Shown piece after piece: positions 42,306-50,633 of a stretch of DNA of 64,000 nucleotides. This DNA is from Hymenobacter telluris (GTDB lineage: Bacteria; Bacteroidota; Bacteroidia; Cytophagales; Hymenobacteraceae): contig NZ_JAFLQZ010000015.1 of the NCBI RefSeq assembly GCF_017313265.1, forward strand, positions 62,001 through 126,000. Direction: 5' to 3'. The position numbers and the translations under genes are program-made. Under the pieces are notes generated by a model, which saw nothing but the letters and a program-made list of their open reading frames with translations, made no database searches and was not told the origin of the DNA. Position 1 is the stretch's first letter. Every line of letters begins with the position of its first letter.

Positions 42306-43316
42306 CTATTCAGGCAGCAGCAAGCCGTTTTCTTCACACACCAGCCCAAATGGCTCGTCGCGTATAATCAGCAGGCCATCTAGGTCGCAGATTTCAGCTA
42401 AGCCGCTGACCTGCAATGCTCCCCAAATACCTAACGATGTTTCCACCATGCAGCCAATCATGGTTTGCAGGCCGTGGGCGCGGGTTTCGCGCAGAATCCG
42501 GAGGCCGTTACGGTAGCCCCCGGCCTTCATAAGCTTCATATTCACGCCATGAAACTGACGGGCAATGTCACCAAAGTCGGCCGCATCCGTCACCGACTCA
42601 TCTGCGAAAAGCGGCCAAGCCGAGCGGGAATGCAGGTAGCGGTAGTCAGTGGCTTGGGCGGCAGGTAGGGGCTGTTCCAGCATCCGAACGTGCAGGCCAG
42701 GCAAGGTGCTGGCACGCTCCACAAATTGCAGCAGCGTATCGGCGTCCTGCCAGGCTTCGTTGCCATCCACCAGCAGCGGCCGACCGGGTAACGCGCGAGT
42801 TAGCTCCCGCAGCAAATCGTATCCGCTTTCCTGGTTTACTTTCACTTTCAACGTCTGGAAGCGGGCCATGCCTTGTTCCTGCACGAAACCGGCTACGGCG
42901 CCGGGCTCCATGATGGGCAGCGTGAAAGCCGTAGGTACGGCCGCCGCAGGCTGGGGCGCGCCCAGCCACTGCCATACCGGCTGCCCAGCCCGCGCCGCCA
43001 ACCATTGCACAAACGCCGCCTCGATGGCAAAGCGCAGCGCATGCGCCGGCGGGTAAGCCGCCAGAAACTCATGCAGTTCTGCTTCGGTGTGCACCTTTTC
43101 GAGGCCAGCTGCCAGCAATGCCGCAAATTCCGCTTGCAGGGCTTCGGGCGTTTCGTTGTAGCGCACGTTGGGGGCGGCCTCTCCCCTGCCTACAGGTCCG
43201 CCGCCCGCATCCTGCACCTGCACAACAAGGTTGGTTTTGGAGGTGGATGCGTTGCGGGATATTTTCCAGGTGAAGCGCAACGGCAGCACGTAGGGCGTGA
43301 GAGTCCAGATGGGCAT
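42306..43316 (-). CDS. enolase-superfamily dipeptide epimerase-like enzyme
   Basis: 336 residues from the ATG at 43316. Features of the muconate-lactonising/dipeptide-epimerase subgroup are visible: FQTLKVKVNQ with the catalytic KxK lysines, VDGNEAW (first metal Asp), RMLEQPLPA (Glu), FADESVTD (Asp) and KLMKAGGYRNGL (opposite-face Lys). It probably epimerises L-Ala-D/L-Glu in peptidoglycan recycling, but other dipeptides are possible. It is 26 bases downstream of the broken AAA+ gene on the same strand, perhaps by chance. Confidence 0.88.
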   Translation of the reverse strand: MPIWTLTPYVLPLRFTWKISRNASTSKTNLVVQVQDAGGGPVGRGEAAPNVRYNETPEALQAEFAALLAAGLEKVHTEAELHEFLAAYPPAHALRFAIEAAFVQWLAARAGQPVWQWLGAPQPAAAVPTAFTLPIMEPGAVAGFVQEQGMARFQTLKVKVNQESGYDLLRELTRALPGRPLLVDGNEAWQDADTLLQFVERASTLPGLHVRMLEQPLPAAQATDYRYLHSRSAWPLFADESVTDAADFGDIARQFHGVNMKLMKAGGYRNGLRILRETRAHGLQTMIGCMVETSLGIWGALQVSGLAEICDLDGLLIIRDEPFGLVCEENGLLLPE

Positions 43317-43342
43317 GAGGCGGCAGAAAAGACGAAAATAGC

Positions 43343-44237
43343 CTATTGGCGCCCAACGCCACGCGCTGCTTGTCCTGCCTTGCCGGTTTCCTGTCGAATG
43401 CACTCCTCCAATTGTTTCAGCGTCAGTTGCTGAGCGCCAGCGGTGGCTAATGCAACGGTACAGCAACAAGCAACTTGCAGGATAGCGGCCCCGGTAAGCT
43501 CGTGGCGGGTTGCTACCTGCTGCCAGTTGATGTTGGGAGCCAAACTGAGCTGCCGGGAAAACGTTTTCTGCCAGATGGCTGCGCGTTCTTCAGCCCGAAG
43601 TGTGGGAAACTGGATGATGGTGCGGAGACGCCGTAAAAAAGCTTCGTCGAGGTTGTTGCGCCGCTCGGTAGCGAGTATCACGAGGCCACTGTACGCTTCG
43701 AGACGCTGCAAGAGGTAGCTGGTTTCTTGGTTGGCGTACTTGTCGTGGGCGTTGCGGATGCCAGTGCGCTTCCCGAACAGGGCATCGGCTTCATCGAATA
43801 AACAGAACCCAGTTCTTAGCCGCGGCCCGCTCGAAGAGACGCCCCAGGCTTTTCTCGGTTTCGCTGCTGTATTTGGCTATTGCCTGCGAGATGTCAACGC
43901 GCACCACGTCGTTGCCCAGATACTTACCCAGCACAGCAGCCGTTAGGGTTTTGCCGGTGCCAGCCGGCCCACAGAGCAAGACCTGGTAGCCGGCGGGTGA
44001 GGTGCCCAGACTGGTGGCAGCCGCATCAGGGGCAAGCTGGCGGGCCATTGCCTGCACCTGGCGCAGCGTATCGGGGTGCAGTACCAAATCGGCCCATTCT
44101 ATATCCGTTGTGAGATGCTCGATGAGGAAAGCCGGCGGGTAGCTTGGGGCACTGAGTTGCGCCACCTCGTTGCGGAGGCGGTACACAGCGCTGGCCTGGC
44201 GGGCTTGGGTTAGCGCACGAAGTTTCTCAGTGCTCAT
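43343..44237 (-). pseudogene. eCIS-type AAA+ ATPase, frameshifted in Walker B
   Basis: Read through, this would be a protein of about 298 residues. Walker A is GPAGTGKTLTAAVLGKYLG, then VRVDISQAIAKYSSETEKSL. The next motif breaks: the frame reads NWVLFIR and stops. Removing the base at 43799 restores VLFFDEADALFGKR, RNAHDKYANQETSYLLQRLE and the sensor region ILATERRNNLDEAFLRRL. These motifs match the AAA+ ATPase (Afp15-like) of contractile injection systems as I know them. The N-terminal part is shorter than in those. Its start overlaps the upstream stop as ATGA. Pseudogene, or a sequencing error; programmed shifting is less likely. Confidence 0.8.
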
Positions 44238-45130
44238 ACAAATGTGTTGGTAGCCGCGTGGTAGGTCTTTTGCAGCACTCCCGCCCCAACGCCTTCGGCA
44301 ATTTTTTGCTTCAGGGACTTGATGCGCTCCGCATAGTTGGCAGCCCCAATAGTGAGCAGGTTGGCGTAGGCCCGGTCCCAGTTGCCGCCGGTGTTCAGGG
44401 CCGCGGCAATCCGGTCGAAGGTGGCGCGGCCCTGATGCAGAATGTCGCACACGGCGATGCACACCCGAGCCGGGGCCTGGTCGAGCCCAAGCCGCCGATG
44501 ATAGCGCAGCAGATTGGCCTGGAAATGGGCAATGGCCAGTTCCACCTGGGTTTGCTGGTTGAGCGCGTCATGCTGGGCCCAATGTACCATGCGGGCGGCG
44601 CAGATGGTTTCCTGCGTTTCGATGTCCAGCAGCGTTGGGTTCAGGTATTCCATTAGCCCTTTGGTGGACGTGTCACTTTCCAGCGGCGTCAGGGTTTCAT
44701 CGTTGCTTTGATACTGAATGCGGCCTTGCTTCAGCGTCAGCCGCGGGAAATATTCGGCGGCCAGCGGCAGTTGCAATAGCGCCCGCACGTAGCGCACAAA
44801 GTCGCCGTTGGGCACGTGGGCGGCGTACTGCATAAACCCGAACGTGAACCGGGCCCGGTCGTAGGTATTGAGGCAAAAGAACGAGCCCTTGCTTTCCACG
44901 TAGGCAGTGGGATAAATAAAATCCGCCCAGAACCCATACCGGGCCCGGTACGCGGCCGGCTGATACACCAGCCCGGCTTTCACATCGGTGTTGTAGAGCC
45001 CGAAATTGTCTTGATACCGGGTGCGGTACCCGATGGTGAAGCGCGCTTCCGGCGAATTCAGCCGCGTACCAAGGTAGGCCGTCCGGCCGTTGGGCAACAC
45101 GTTGGAACTGATAGTGAAGGAGTAAGCCAT
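44234..45130 (-). CDS. unknown protein in eCIS-like module, possible lysozyme-fold domain
   Basis: 298 residues from the ATG at 45130, with no signal peptide or membrane helix. Residues 60-120 hold YPTAYVESKGSF and, 22 residues after the Glu, FTFGFMQYAAH. An acidic residue followed at this distance by GxMQ is seen in lysozyme-like transglycosylases. The C-terminal third is helical. It sits between a sheath gene (88 bases upstream) and the ATPase (ATGA overlap), where a peptidoglycan-cutting component would make sense. The enzyme idea is inference from the spacing only; the family is unknown to me. Confidence 0.55.
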   Translation of the reverse strand: MAYSFTISSNVLPNGRTAYLGTRLNSPEARFTIGYRTRYQDNFGLYNTDVKAGLVYQPAAYRARYGFWADFIYPTAYVESKGSFFCLNTYDRARFTFGFMQYAAHVPNGDFVRYVRALLQLPLAAEYFPRLTLKQGRIQYQSNDETLTPLESDTSTKGLMEYLNPTLLDIETQETICAARMVHWAQHDALNQQTQVELAIAHFQANLLRYHRRLGLDQAPARVCIAVCDILHQGRATFDRIAAALNTGGNWDRAYANLLTIGAANYAERIKSLKQKIAEGVGAGVLQKTYHAATNTFV

Positions 45131-45218
45131 AGGAAAGGATATTACTATACTGTTGAAAATCAATTCACTACAGCAGTAGCACAACATGATTGGGGGGCTA
45201 CTGGCGGCAGCGGCAGTA

Positions 45219-46655
45219 TCAGGCGCTGGCCATGCGGCACACCAAGCGCCGGACAATAAACTCGGCGGGGCGTACGGCGGCAAGGCCCATTTCCACTATC
45301 ATCCGGCCTTCCTGAATATCGAGGGCAGTCATGGTTTTGCCCAGCCCCACGGCCACGTAAAAGGCGTGTTCCGGCTTGCTGCCAGCTAAAGCGCCCTGCC
45401 GCCAGAGCGTCAGCAAGAAGTTTTCAAGCATGCCCCGTACCCGCACCCAGGTGTTGGCATCGTTGGGTTCAAACCCGAATGGCTGGAGGGCTTTATTCAC
45501 TGATTCTTCCACGAAAAGAAACAGCCGCTGCACGTTCACGTAGCGCCACTCGTTGTCGTTGCCGGCCAGGGTGCGGGCACCCCACACAAACGTACCTTTA
45601 CCCACGAACTCCCGAATGGCATTCACCGATTTACCGGCCACTGGGTCCACGTTTAGCTGGTCCTGCTGGATGCTGGTTAGCGCGAGAGTTGGCTTCAGCA
45701 CCGCCACCAAGCTCACATTGGCCGGCGCTTTCCAAACGCCCCGGCTGGCATCAACGGAAGCATACACTCCCGCTACGGCCGCGCTGGGTGGCAGCTTGCA
45801 GGGCAAGTCCCGGATGGCGGCTTTTGCCAGCTCATAGCGCTGCGGATTGGTGGTAGCCAGGTTACTTAGAGTGGTGGTAGTAGTCCGCTTGAAACCCTGA
45901 ACGGCGCGCACCACAACGGCGGCTTCGTCTACAACATAGTGCAGCATGGTGACCAGGTTGGGTGCGTAGGCCGCCCCGTAGCGGAGGTTGCCGGAGCCTA
46001 TGCCACTGCTGCGGAAGTGGCTGATGGCCGTCAGAATATCAGGGCCGGGTTCGTTCAGAGAAACCCCGTCGCTGTGCACATCCAGCAGCACGAAACGGTC
46101 TTGGCGCAGGGCGCATTGTGTTAAAGCCAGGTCTTGCAGGGTTTTAAAATCGGTGATGGAAGCCAGGGCCTGCGCTTCGGGGAATACCAGCAGCGTTGGC
46201 TCGTCGGCGGTACGCAGCACGGCCAGGCCGGCGGTCAGCTCGGCCAGAAGCGGCGGCGTCCCCAGCGGCTTATACAGCCCCACCGACACGATGTAGCAAG
46301 GCCCGCCCCCGTTGGCAAAAAACAGCTGCGTAGCATAGTACAAGATATGCCGGGAGCGGGCAGTTTCCGTCAAGGTGGCCACTACGCTCGTTGCAGGCTT
46401 GCCGGCGGCTTTCAGCGTTTCGGTGATGGTTACGGCAACGGCAGTTTCAGGCTGCGGCCCCCCAAAATACCGGCTGTACTCGGCCATTGAGGCAATACGG
46501 GTCGGCTTTAGGTGCAGGTCATCGGCCAACGCTTGGGTGGCCCGCTGGGTGTAGCCCACAAAAGCCGGCACAGCCGTTGACACCGGCGCAACCGCAGGCG
46601 GGAACAGCGGCACCTCTTCTACATAGACTCCCGGAAATTTAGCTGGTTCTGGCAT
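45219..46655 (-). CDS. contractile-injection-system / phage tail sheath protein
   Basis: 478 residues from the ATG at 46655. The N-terminus FPGVYVEEVPLFPPAVAPVS, with TAVPAFVGYTQRA after it, is the classic start of tail sheath proteins. The C-terminal domain has GTFVWGARTLAGNDNEWRYV, FGFEPNDANTWVRVRGMLEN and RPAEFIVRRLV, which closely follow Afp/PVC-type extracellular contractile injection system sheaths. In such machines sheath subunits wrap a tube and contract to drive it into a target. No tube, baseplate, spike or tape-measure gene is nearby in this window, so this copy is an orphan or the remains of a larger locus. Confidence 0.9.
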   Translation of the reverse strand: MPEPAKFPGVYVEEVPLFPPAVAPVSTAVPAFVGYTQRATQALADDLHLKPTRIASMAEYSRYFGGPQPETAVAVTITETLKAAGKPATSVVATLTETARSRHILYYATQLFFANGGGPCYIVSVGLYKPLGTPPLLAELTAGLAVLRTADEPTLLVFPEAQALASITDFKTLQDLALTQCALRQDRFVLLDVHSDGVSLNEPGPDILTAISHFRSSGIGSGNLRYGAAYAPNLVTMLHYVVDEAAVVVRAVQGFKRTTTTTLSNLATTNPQRYELAKAAIRDLPCKLPPSAAVAGVYASVDASRGVWKAPANVSLVAVLKPTLALTSIQQDQLNVDPVAGKSVNAIREFVGKGTFVWGARTLAGNDNEWRYVNVQRLFLFVEESVNKALQPFGFEPNDANTWVRVRGMLENFLLTLWRQGALAGSKPEHAFYVAVGLGKTMTALDIQEGRMIVEMGLAAVRPAEFIVRRLVCRMASA

Positions 46656-47083
46656 GTTGGTGTGCTTGAAAAATCCCGCCTGCACTTCTTCCGCTTGAAT
46701 GCGCTACGCCATGCAGCCCCGCATCTTTCTTCCTGATGATATTTTGGCTATCAATAGCTTACCTCGGCGCAGTGTCACAAATAAAGCAAAGCCCAGCTGG
46801 TTCCCCTATCACATAAGCATGTGGTAGCGCAAGCCGTTTTACAGCCGACGAACATCGAGTACTGTGGCTTCCTTCGGGTAGTAAGAGCGGAACTTACCGG
46901 CTGGCTGGTAGTGCCCGGCCGCGGGCTGCTGCACCACGCTCTGGCTGTTTGGTAGCGGGCCGGAGCAGCCCAGCCCGCGGAGGTTGGTGCGCCGGTTTCA
47001 GGAGTTGCGGGCCAGGTTGCCGCGGGCCGACCCCAAAAACCTATCTTTGTTATCTACACCCTCTCTCCTTTTTGCCGCCGCGT
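46656..47083. other. intergenic region of 428 bases between sheath and symporter genes
   Basis: The two genes diverge, so both promoters lie here. The symporter has a -7 box TATCTTTG at 47042-47049. An imperfect GC-rich inverted repeat runs from about 46918 to 46981. Reading frames across the region are short and I see no gene in it. Confidence 0.55.
47042..47049 (+). promoter_or_regulatory. -7 box TATCTTTG of the symporter gene
   Basis: TATCTTTG fits TAnnTTTG and lies 34 bases before the symporter ATG, leaving room for a short leader. Confidence 0.45.
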
Positions 47084-48505
47084 ATGAAGTTTTCGCGACT
47101 CGTCCCTGTCGTATTGGTGCTGGCTTTGATAGCCGTGCTGCTGACCGTTCTCACTTCTTATCAAGTCGTTAGCCTCGACCCGATGGTGGCCCGGGCGGCC
47201 CGCTGGGGGTTCCTGGCGGCTTTCTTTGCCTATGGTATTCAGCGCCGCTCCCTCACCTTCTGGATTGTGGTGAGCATGTTTGTGGGCGCGGAAATCGGCA
47301 ACGACTTCCCGGAATTTGCCGTGAACCTGAAAGTGCTCAGCGACATTTTCCTGAAGCTGGTGAAAACCATTATTGCGCCGCTGGTTTTCGCTACGCTGGT
47401 GGTGGGTATTGCCGGCCACGCCGACCTGAAACAGGTAGGCAAAATGGGCCTCAAGGCGCTGGTGTACTTCGAGGTTATCACCACGTTTGCCCTGTTTATC
47501 GGGCTGGCGGCCATCAACCTCACTAAAGCCGGCGTGGGCATCAGCCAGGCCGGTGTAGATGTGGAAACCGAAAAGCTGCAAGCCGTTAAGCAGTCGGCCT
47601 CCGATATTATTCTGCACATCTTCCCCGAAAACATTGCCAAATCGGTGGCCGAGGGGCAGGTATTGCAGGTGGTGGTGTTTGCCATCATCTTCGCCATCGG
47701 GCTGGCCATGGTGCACCAGCAAAAGCGCAAGCCGATGCTGGAACTGATTGAGAGTTTGTCGGAGGTGATGTTCAAATTCACCAACGTAGTGATGTTCTTC
47801 GCGCCCATTGGCGTGGGTGGGGCGCTGGCTTATACGGTAGGCAAAATGGGCTTTGAGCCGCTCAAAAACGCCTTTTACCTGCTCCTGACGCTGTACGTGG
47901 CGCTGCTGGCTTTCCTGCTGCTCATCTTGCTGCCCATGGCACTGATTGCCCGCATTCCGGTGAAGCGCTTTGTGCAGGCCATTGCCGAGCCGGTGAGCAT
48001 TGCCTTTGCTACCACCTCCTCGGAAGCCGCTTTGCCGCGGGCTATGGAGGCTATGGAAAGCATTGGCGTACCGCGCCGGATTGTGGCTTTTGTGATGCCC
48101 ACGGGCTACTCGTTCAACCTGGATGGCACTACGCTGTACCTGTCGTTGGCGGCGGTGTTCGTGGCGCAGGCCGCCGGCATCGACTTGTCGTTTGGGCAGC
48201 AGCTGGTGATGGTATTTACCTTGATGCTGACCTCGAAAGGCGTGGCGGGCGTCCCGCGGGCGTCGTTGGTGATTCTGCTGGCCACGGTGGCCTCGTTCAA
48301 CCTGCCAGCGTGGCCGGTGTTCATCATCCTCGGCATTGATGCGCTGATGGACATGGCCCGCACGGCCGTTAACGTTATCGGCAACTGCCTGGCTACGGCC
48401 GTGGTAGCCCGCTGGGAAGGCGAGTTCGTAGACAACTACGTAGCCCCCGACCCAGTGGAAGGCCTGGCCGAAGCCGACAGCACCCTGGCCCAGCACACGC
48501 ACTAG
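47084..48505 (+). CDS. dicarboxylate/amino acid:cation symporter
   Basis: 473 residues from the ATG at 47084. It has the DAACS (GltP/DctA) pattern: IIAPLVFATLVVGIAG, the serine-rich hairpin region FATTSSEAALPRAMEAM (about residue 310), VMPTGYSFNLDGTTLYLSLA (NMDGT-like motif, here NLDGT) and IDALMDMARTAVNVIGNCLA. It carries C4-dicarboxylates or glutamate/aspartate with Na+ or H+ across the inner membrane. An ORF extension upstream is dropped because it lacks a good start and overlaps the promoter. Confidence 0.93.
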   Translation: MKFSRLVPVVLVLALIAVLLTVLTSYQVVSLDPMVARAARWGFLAAFFAYGIQRRSLTFWIVVSMFVGAEIGNDFPEFAVNLKVLSDIFLKLVKTIIAPLVFATLVVGIAGHADLKQVGKMGLKALVYFEVITTFALFIGLAAINLTKAGVGISQAGVDVETEKLQAVKQSASDIILHIFPENIAKSVAEGQVLQVVVFAIIFAIGLAMVHQQKRKPMLELIESLSEVMFKFTNVVMFFAPIGVGGALAYTVGKMGFEPLKNAFYLLLTLYVALLAFLLLILLPMALIARIPVKRFVQAIAEPVSIAFATTSSEAALPRAMEAMESIGVPRRIVAFVMPTGYSFNLDGTTLYLSLAAVFVAQAAGIDLSFGQQLVMVFTLMLTSKGVAGVPRASLVILLATVASFNLPAWPVFIILGIDALMDMARTAVNVIGNCLATAVVARWEGEFVDNYVAPDPVEGLAEADSTLAQHTH

Positions 48506-48650
48506 GTAATTGATGATGTGTTGATGTGCTGATGGGTTATTGTTGCTTGTTGGAAGATGTTCTTTGGTTAGGTGGTCGAACAACCTATTGGCAATTCAAC
48601 CTTTAGCAATCAATACTTCGTCAATCAACCATCAGCATATCGATAATACA
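48506..48650. repeat. AT-rich intergenic inverted repeat, weak
   Basis: GATGTGCTGATGGG on the left and AACCATCAGCATATC on the right pair in part. It belongs to the loose AT-rich class between genes; no gene is seen here. Confidence 0.35.
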
Positions 48651-48654
48651 CCCC

Positions 48655-49734
48655 GTGGAGCAGGAGGTACAGCGCAAGATTATTCACCTGGACATGGATG
48701 CTTTCTATGCCTCGGTGGAACAGCGCGACCAACCGGCGCTGCGGGGGCGGCCGGTGGCGGTGGGTGGCTCCCGCCAGCGGGGCGTGGTGGCGGCGGCCAG
48801 CTACGAGGCCCGGCAGTTTGGGGTGCGCTCGGCCATGGCCTCGTCGGTGGCGGTGCGCAAGTGCCCCGAGCTGGTGTTTGTGAAGCCGCGCTTCGAGGTG
48901 TACAAGGAGGTGTCGCGGCAGATTCGGGATATTTTTCTGGAGTACACGCCGCTCATTGAGCCGCTGTCGTTGGATGAGGCCTACTTGGATGTCACGCATA
49001 ACTTGAAGCACATAGCCTCGGCTACGCAGCTGGCGCAGGAAATCCGGGCCCGCATTCATGAGGAAACCCGCCTAACCGCTTCAGCGGGCATTTCCTACAA
49101 TAAGTTTCTGGCCAAGCTGGCATCCGATTACCGCAAACCCAACGGCCAATTCGTGATTAAGCCGCACGAGGGCCTGGCTTTCGTGGAGACACTTTCCGTA
49201 GGTCAGTTCCACGGCATCGGGCCCGCCACGGCCGGGCGACTCAACCAACTGGGCATCTTTACGGGCCTGGATTTGCGGCAGCAAACGGAGGCGTTTCTGC
49301 GGCAACATTTCGGCAAAGCGGGCTCGCACTACTACCAGATTGCCCGCGCCCAAGACCACCGCCCGGTAGTGGCCGACCGGGTGCGCAAATCCATCGGCTC
49401 GGAAACCACTTTCGAGCACGACCTTCTTACCCACGCCGAGCTGCTGGCGGGCCTGGAACCCGTGCTGGCATCGGTGTGGGCGGCCAGCCAGCGCACCGGC
49501 GCCACCGGCCGCACCGTTACGCTGAAAGTGAAATACGCCGACTTCCGGCAGATTACGCGCAGCCGCACCTTTCTGGCCCCTATCCGCACGCCCGAACTGC
49601 TGGCGCAAGTCAGCCACGAGTTGCTGGCCGCTTTGCTGCCGCTGCCGCTGGGGGTGCGCTTGCTGGGCGTTTCGCTGTCTACGCTGGAAGTGGAAGCTGA
49701 AATGCCAGGTCAGCAGCTGGCCCTGAAGTTTTGA
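48655..49734 (+). CDS. dinB: DNA polymerase IV (Y-family)
   Basis: 359 residues from a GTG at 48655, which gives the normal N-terminus IIHLDMDAFYASVEQRD with metal-binding D residues. LEPLSLDEAYLDVT (about residue 99) is the second catalytic motif, SAGISYNKFLAKLASD the third. The little-finger domain covers about 240-350. It copies past damaged bases. No beta-clamp motif is clear at the C-terminus. Convergent with the sce7726 gene. Confidence 0.95.
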   Translation: MEQEVQRKIIHLDMDAFYASVEQRDQPALRGRPVAVGGSRQRGVVAAASYEARQFGVRSAMASSVAVRKCPELVFVKPRFEVYKEVSRQIRDIFLEYTPLIEPLSLDEAYLDVTHNLKHIASATQLAQEIRARIHEETRLTASAGISYNKFLAKLASDYRKPNGQFVIKPHEGLAFVETLSVGQFHGIGPATAGRLNQLGIFTGLDLRQQTEAFLRQHFGKAGSHYYQIARAQDHRPVVADRVRKSIGSETTFEHDLLTHAELLAGLEPVLASVWAASQRTGATGRTVTLKVKYADFRQITRSRTFLAPIRTPELLAQVSHELLAALLPLPLGVRLLGVSLSTLEVEAEMPGQQLALKF

Positions 49735-49852
49735 GCTGCAGCTGTGCAATACACTTACCTGTTGCCTTAGCCTTTTCGGTAAGCCGGCGGCAAGTCGTTC
49801 GTCAGTCTGGCACGGCAAACAAGGGCAGTGCTGATTGCAGTATTTCTGCTTT

Positions 49853-50497
49853 CTAGGCTCCCTTTACCTTGCTGGTGGCCCGCCGCTTTTTGGATTTCTT
49901 TTTCGGCTTGCGGTGTTTGGGGCGTTTGCCGAACAGTTCGCGCACCGCCTTGCGCTCGGCCCGCATTTCCAGGCGTTGCGGCAACCGCGCCGTTAGCCGC
50001 TCGCGCACGTATTGCGCCACCGCCGAAAGCGGAATGGAATGCGTGGTGCGTAGCAGATTGAGCACGTCGCGGCGGCGGAGCATGCTGATGCCGGTCAGGC
50101 CGCGGGCCAGCAGAAACTGCCGAACCTCTTCCAGCAGCAGCAAATCGGCCACTATGGCGCGCTCCACGGTGGCGTTGTAGAGCGCCGGCCGGTACGCCCG
50201 CAGCCCTTCCGCCGAGGCCACCAACACGCCCACCCATTCGGGCAGCAAGAGCAGCAGTTTGGGTAGGTGCTTTTCCGTTACCACAAAAGTCACGAAATCG
50301 TAGGCCCCAGCGTAGCAGCCCAACTGCCGGCTCACCCGTTGCAGCGTGTCGCCGTCGCCTTTCACCTCGTAGCCGTGCATAAACTGCTCGGTGATGTGCA
50401 CCACGTCCACGCGGGTGCTACCGGTAGGCAGTTCGTTGATGTACACGCCCCCAACAAGCAATGGGTAAAGCAGGGCGCGGATTTCCGGGTCGTTCAT
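49853..50497 (-). CDS. sce7726 family protein, PD-(D/E)xK nuclease-like
   Basis: 214 residues from the ATG at 50497. INELPTGSTRVDVVHITEQF and GYEVKGDGDTLQRVSRQLGC fit the sce7726 family; D in VDVVH and ExK in YEVKGD would be the PD-(D/E)xK metal-binding residues, so it may be a nuclease. The last 30 residues are very basic (KRPKHRKPKKKSKKRRATSK), which suits nucleic-acid binding. A longer start would add a Cys-rich stretch of no family pattern. The role is unknown; phage or defence contexts are common for such folds. Confidence 0.78.
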   Translation of the reverse strand: MNDPEIRALLYPLLVGGVYINELPTGSTRVDVVHITEQFMHGYEVKGDGDTLQRVSRQLGCYAGAYDFVTFVVTEKHLPKLLLLLPEWVGVLVASAEGLRAYRPALYNATVERAIVADLLLLEEVRQFLLARGLTGISMLRRRDVLNLLRTTHSIPLSAVAQYVRERLTARLPQRLEMRAERKAVRELFGKRPKHRKPKKKSKKRRATSKVKGA

Positions 50498-50633
50498 GGG
50501 ATGTGCAAGATACCAAGGGTGCAAGCATCTTCGGAAACAAGCAGCTGGCACAATTTTTCCAAGTAACCAGTTAAACCCGCACCCGTGGCTGGTATCTATA
50601 GCACCTGAAACGGCCATCTAATTTCTTTGCCCT

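Noticed and set aside
43317..43469. extended N-terminus of the dipeptide-epimerase-like gene
   Set aside because: It would overlap the ATPase 3' end and adds no family sequence; the ATG at 43316 fits the enolase-superfamily start.
43790..43805. programmed +1 frameshift in the AAA+ gene
   Set aside because: No slippery run, stop context or stimulating structure is obvious; a simple one-base insertion explains it.
46773..46786. TGTCACAAATAAAG, also found in front of dnaK at 14345-14358
   Set aside because: At 46773 there is no palindrome and no GG-N10-GY promoter after it, so I take the 14-base match as chance.
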